Assembly (NCBI GenBank): GCA_947462335.1
Contig: OX381710.1
Span: 35,401,204 to 35,465,203 of the forward strand
DNA length: 64,000 bases
Origin: Harmothoe impar
Lineage: Eukaryota; Annelida; Polychaeta; Phyllodocida; Polynoidae
Direction: 5' to 3'
Of the stretch, positions 59,515 through 64,000 are shown piece after piece; within the stretch, counting starts at the first letter, position 1, and the number at the start of each line of letters is the position of its first letter. A program made the translations under genes and the position numbers. The notes below the pieces were generated by a model that was given only the letters and a program-made list of their open reading frames with translations, did not search any database and was not told the DNA's origin.

Positions 59515-60370
59515 GGACTCTCAACAGGTTTGTTCAAATGAACACATGTATATGCATGGATTATTTGACACAGATATGTTGAGACTATACACATTGTACA
59601 CCAAATTGATCATATTTAATGTTTCTATCAAATTAGTTCAATTTTGGAAGGTTTAAGAAGCCATAGAGTGCAAATGGAACAAAAACGTTCATTTTTCTTA
59701 GAACAGCATTATGGGATGGAAAAAGAACACTTTCATAACCTTTGATAATTGGAGAGTAATCTACGGGTCATTCCCTGGTTGAAAGTTGTTGAAAACAGGC
59801 GAAAATAGGGGAAAATAGGAGTTTTTGGTAATTTTTCATGAAAAATCATCAATTTTCAAGTAACTATGCTACTTTGAACAGCTCTGTAGAGCTTAATAAT
59901 TGAGATATAGCTAAAAGAAAGAAGAGATCCCCAGGGAATGGCCTCTAGACTACTCTCCAATTATCAAAAGTATGTTGTAAACAAAATTAGGAGTTGCTAT
60001 GATGTATTCAATGCCAAAAAAATCAATATCCATGTATTTTCCATCTCAGAATCACCCGAAATAATGAGGATCAGCTTCGTGAGGCAATAAAAACTGAACC
60101 GCTAGGGTTAGAGATGTATCAAAAAGTGTTCCAAGGAGCCAAGATATATTTATACCTTTCAATATAATCAACTTGATTAAACATATTGAGAACTTTCTAG
60201 TTTGACCATCCTCAGACCCAAAACTGCATAACTGAGGAGTTTGTGCCACATACGTTATTTATCTACATGTATGCAGTCATCACAAGTATAATTTCTCCTC
60301 TTTTTTTTCACCATGTAATTCCAGCCAGGATTTAATTTCTGACCAATTACTCTGACGGTCACTGTTAAGA
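59515..60370. other. Intergenic, no gene seen
   Basis: AT-rich. A segment around 59,740-59,960 (ATTGGAGAGTAATCTACGGG... and its inverse near 59,940-59,970) forms a loose inverted repeat with TTTGATAATTGGAGAGTA at one end and TACTCTCCAATTATCAAAAG at the other. It may be another small foldback element. Confidence 0.5.
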
Positions 60371-60379
60371 CCCTACAAC

Positions 60380-63300
60380 GTTCTACTATGTATGTGGTGG
60401 GACCACAGAGCAGATGAAGGAGGCAATTCCTATTCCATGTTGAACACAGGACCAGGTCGCTTAGTTATAGCTTCACTGAGTCGCTCGTTTGACCTGAAAC
60501 AATTTTCCTTGCATATGTACTGGGAATATACGTGTAAAAGAGTGCAATTTATTTCATTTACCGAAGACCTTTAATTCTTCACCTCAATACCTTTTGCCTC
60601 TTTCCCATTGACTGTTACCCGGTACTGATAAACAGCACCTCGACCCCTTCATATATAGCCTATCCTACCACCACACACGCATAGCTTTGTTCATCTTAAT
60701 TGTTCAGGCGTATTCATCTTTTCCCTATATATATATATCGATTTAACCTATTTATTGTTAGTCCTCTCGTCCTCGATAGGCTCAAACTGCCGTCAATATA
60801 GCTGTTTTGACGGTGTGCAATAAGTTCAGATCAAATCGAATTTTTAGTCCAAAATTAGAAAACCTTGCCGAGCCCATTGGTGGTGTTGCTGAGACCTCAT
60901 CTATTATATCTGCTTAGGATCTCTGAGTAAATTGGGCCAGCTTCTGTCTGGCATTTCTGTATAAGCTGATGTTACTGTTGAAACAGCAGCCTTTTATCTA
61001 GATCTGAACAGGGGATCTATATCCCTTTGTTGGTTCAACCCATCCTATTATCAACTGAATCCTCTTACCAATCGGAAAACCTAAACTACAGTAGGATTTG
61101 CCGATTGGGATGGATCGAAAATGAGGGTAAAGAAAGCAGATAGGAAATGAGGTATGATGTGAGATAACCACTTGGGCTATCTTTCATTTTAATTACCTCA
61201 CAGCAAGATCTCAATGGACAAATTGAATTCAGAGGGATATTTCAACATCAGGTCTAGTTCTATAAGGACCTTAGCTTGATTTTATATAATGCAGATAGGT
61301 GACATAACAGGGCACTTAATGTTGCTGGAAATCAAAACGGATAAGTGAATGGTACATAATTGATGTCATAATATGTCTTATTAGATATGTTTATAAATAG
61401 TGTTATAGTGTTGAGATTTTACAATATTAATGATAAATATCATTTTTACCATCACAATTAAACTAGAAATATCAGAAATACAAACTAATGATGGGCATGG
61501 CCAAATTGCTTCCATACTTGAGAAAACAACCTAGGCAGTGCATATGCAGACCAGTAGTATGCCCTTAGGTGCAAAAGGCGGTCAATGGTACATTATGCTG
61601 ATCCCCAACTGATTCCGGAGGGATCGGGAACTAGGCACCTATGGTGTAAGACATTCGGTGTGGACACTCTGCATGGTGAAAGTGAGTCCCAATACCTCTC
61701 TAGTCAGTTTTAAAATGTCAAATGCCTTATTCACGTTATGAGACCTGAAAATATGAATAATCATTTTTAAGATTTCCAAAGAAAATTACATAATTTTAGG
61801 AATTCACTTATTGTTCTTCTAACCTGCTGAGGTCAGGAGTGTCAATCCTGAATACACGTGTTGGGATGCAGGGGTCACTAAATCCAATATGCACAGAGGA
61901 GGCACACTGCTGAAACCACACACACTTCTCATAGCTAAGGCTGAGCATTCCACTTCAGGCTCGGTCATCTAAAGTAAAAGAATTCTCATAATCATATACT
62001 TCATGAATCCTCACTCTTTTCTGTCAAAGAATATGTAATGGCTTTATTCTTACATACTAAACAAAGCTTTCTGTCAAACATTATATAGCCTTCACTGTAT
62101 AATTATGAGCCTGTATTTAGGATACATATTTTATATCATCTTCTTGCAAGCATTGCTGCACATATACCAGGACCAGGAAGAACTGCTTTAATATTGAATT
62201 TCCATTTCCAAAGCTACTCTTTACAAATTGTCGCATAGCATGTAATTGTAATAGTGTAAAACTTGCGTAAGTGAGCCCCTCTGACTTAGTATGGTTCATT
62301 GTGTGGGTAATGTTAGTGAGTGGTCTCTTAACAGGTTGGACCCCATTAGCACGTGATCTCCTTTTCGAGGAACAAATTTTCAGCTGAAAACACCTTCTAT
62401 TAAAAGCCCAGAGACATATTCATGTCTCTTATAACAAGGATTTATCACCTCTGGAATTGCAGTCTGAACCCGGAGACAAACAAATCCTGTCACATGACCA
62501 CTATCTTTGACCACAAATTACAATAAAGACTGAGCCATACCTTTTTCTAAGAGACTACAGTTAGGCTTGGGGTTAGAATTAGGGTTAGGGGTCATCTCTC
62601 TCCAAATTCTGAGTAACAATCATGATTGTTTTGTTGATGATGCCTTCTTAAAAGAGGAGGCTAGTGTCCCTTCTAAAACAAGGATTTTTCACCTCAAAAG
62701 TTCTTCTTATAAAAGGAGATCATGTGCTAATAGCCTGAGGTAGTTCAAATTCCTCACTGTAGAAGATGCTGATGCCTTATAGTGTGACACAGCACTGGCC
62801 ACCATCCATTGGTACCCCTAAATGAGCCTGCTGTCGGTTGTTCACCTCAATACTATCTCCTTCTTTCCCTTTGGCCCTCACTGATAAACAGCACCTCCAC
62901 TCAAATAACCTCATCTATCAGCCCCACTAAGTCGTCTTTCCGTCCTAATTGGAAGTGCTACTCATTTTCCCATTGATTCTATCCTTTTATCTACCTTTTT
63001 TTTAAAAACCTTTTCTGTTGCTTTATTAGGGGGAAATGCAGTTCCCATTACAATTTTAGCCCTGCTGTCTCTGACTATGAGACTACAAACGTGTGGCAAT
63101 AGAAACTATCAGGTCTATAATATCATAGTTTGTAAAATTATTATTTTGGACAAAAGCCCTGTAGAGATGTCAGAATTCAGAGGTATTAATCATCTCCATG
63201 TGATGCAGGTAATTCATGGTGCAGAATGATGTATTTCCAACCACAAGCCAATTTATATATTCCCTTCCTCCTATTGTTGAGTTCCACAAACTGAGTTTAA

Positions 63301-64000
63301 TGCATACAATCAAGTCTAGATGACTAATGTCTAAATGTATGGCATTGAATCATACATCTGTATTGTTTAAGATATAATTAGATAAATGAAGCTAATACAT
63401 GACATTGTATACATACAGCTATTCTTAATCTGATTTCCCAACCATTGATGGAAGGCGGAGACATATAATATGCCTCAGACACCATGTCCCTCGGTGTATT
63501 AGGGCATCCACATGCTTATATGGAGATATGACAAGGCAACAGTGTTTGTCACTATATATTCCTTTCCAGATATCACACCTCCGAGATCATACAGGTCTCT
63601 GTGCATTAACACTCCATAGCTAATAGATCTCTTCAGTCTACCGTCATCTCATATAGGCTGCATGCTTTATCAGATATATGAGCAGCAATCAGGCTAGACA
63701 TCCATGTCTTATTTCCCATGTGAGACATAACGTCACAGGAAGGTGACCATAGGGTGAACCATATAGACCTGTCTTGGTTCACGCAGGCCCGGCCTGATGG
63801 CAGTGTGAGTGGCTTTGACTGTTGGACCCAGGATATATGGTGATCAATCAGACACGGGGCTCAATCCTTTAGTTCCAGGTCTATGGCAGGTCTACTAACA
63901 TGCAGACACAACCTGCATCTGCCCTCATTCATTACCAGGCTGCCAGGTGTTGATACTGAATGTGTGATGTGTGTGACAAATCATGGCAAAACAAACATGA
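60380..64000. repeat. Further copy of the higher-order tandem array
   Basis: The same modules reappear to the right of the Polinton: GATCCCCAACTGATT near 61,600, GGGATGCAGGGGTCA near 61,865, CAGCACTGGCCACCATCCATTGG near 62,793, ATGCAGGTAATTCATGG near 63,205, TTTCCCATGTGAGACATAA near 63,712 and CCTTTAGTTCCAGGTCTA near 63,868. The first two lie 0.27 kb apart here but over 4 kb apart in the left copies, so part of this copy has been deleted. It runs off the window. Confidence 0.7.

Overview
The window is animal nuclear DNA. It has AT-rich, repeat-packed spacers, GT-AG introns, TATA boxes and AATAAA signals, and many short inverted-repeat elements. Two host genes are readable on the minus strand, with splice phases that agree at every junction: a five-exon chymotrypsin-family secreted protease (8.05-10.48 kb) and a ten-exon glycine-receptor-like Cys-loop anion channel (14.9-29.4 kb, first intron about 9 kb). 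The protease looks most like those of molluscs and other marine invertebrates. That lineage guess is low confidence.

Layout. 0-4.8 kb: the 3' part of an LTR-retrotransposon-like element with two long overlapping ORFs (the first with C2H2 zinc fingers), a 34-bp minisatellite, and an LTR with TATA box and AATAAA. 4.8-5.4 kb: a large imperfect palindrome. 8-10.5 kb: the protease gene. 12-13.7 kb: a tRNA-derived SINE and a C-run-rich inverted-repeat element. 14.9-29.4 kb: the channel gene, with a minisatellite next to exon 7 whose units repeat a splice-donor-like sequence. 29.7-47 kb and about 60.3-64 kb: a degenerate higher-order tandem array of non-coding monomers (about 4-5 kb each, in roughly 9-kb dimers), carrying several MITEs.

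47,249-57,741: a complete 10.5-kb Polinton/Maverick-type element with AG...CT termini, long inverted repeats and a 6-bp target duplication (CCTGTG). It is GC-richer than its surroundings. It is much smaller than a standard Polinton: I see a family B DNA polymerase (broken by three frameshifts), a low-complexity protein with a PC4-like C-terminus (interrupted by a nested 1.07-kb element), and an intact 246-residue protein made of two death domains. I find no integrase, ATPase, protease or capsid gene.

Its terminal repeats are arrays of host-type transcription factor sites: CCGGAAGTGACGTCA (ETS-CRE), CACGTG E-boxes, CCAAT boxes and a YY1-like site. A direct-repeat control region lies between the leftward replication genes and the rightward death-domain gene. 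Together this suggests a small selfish replicon that pairs a virus-like polymerase with a host-derived cell-death adaptor module and signal-responsive ends. This is the most interesting system in the window.

57.9-59.5 kb: two well-bounded inverted-repeat elements, one with TA and one with TTAA target duplications.
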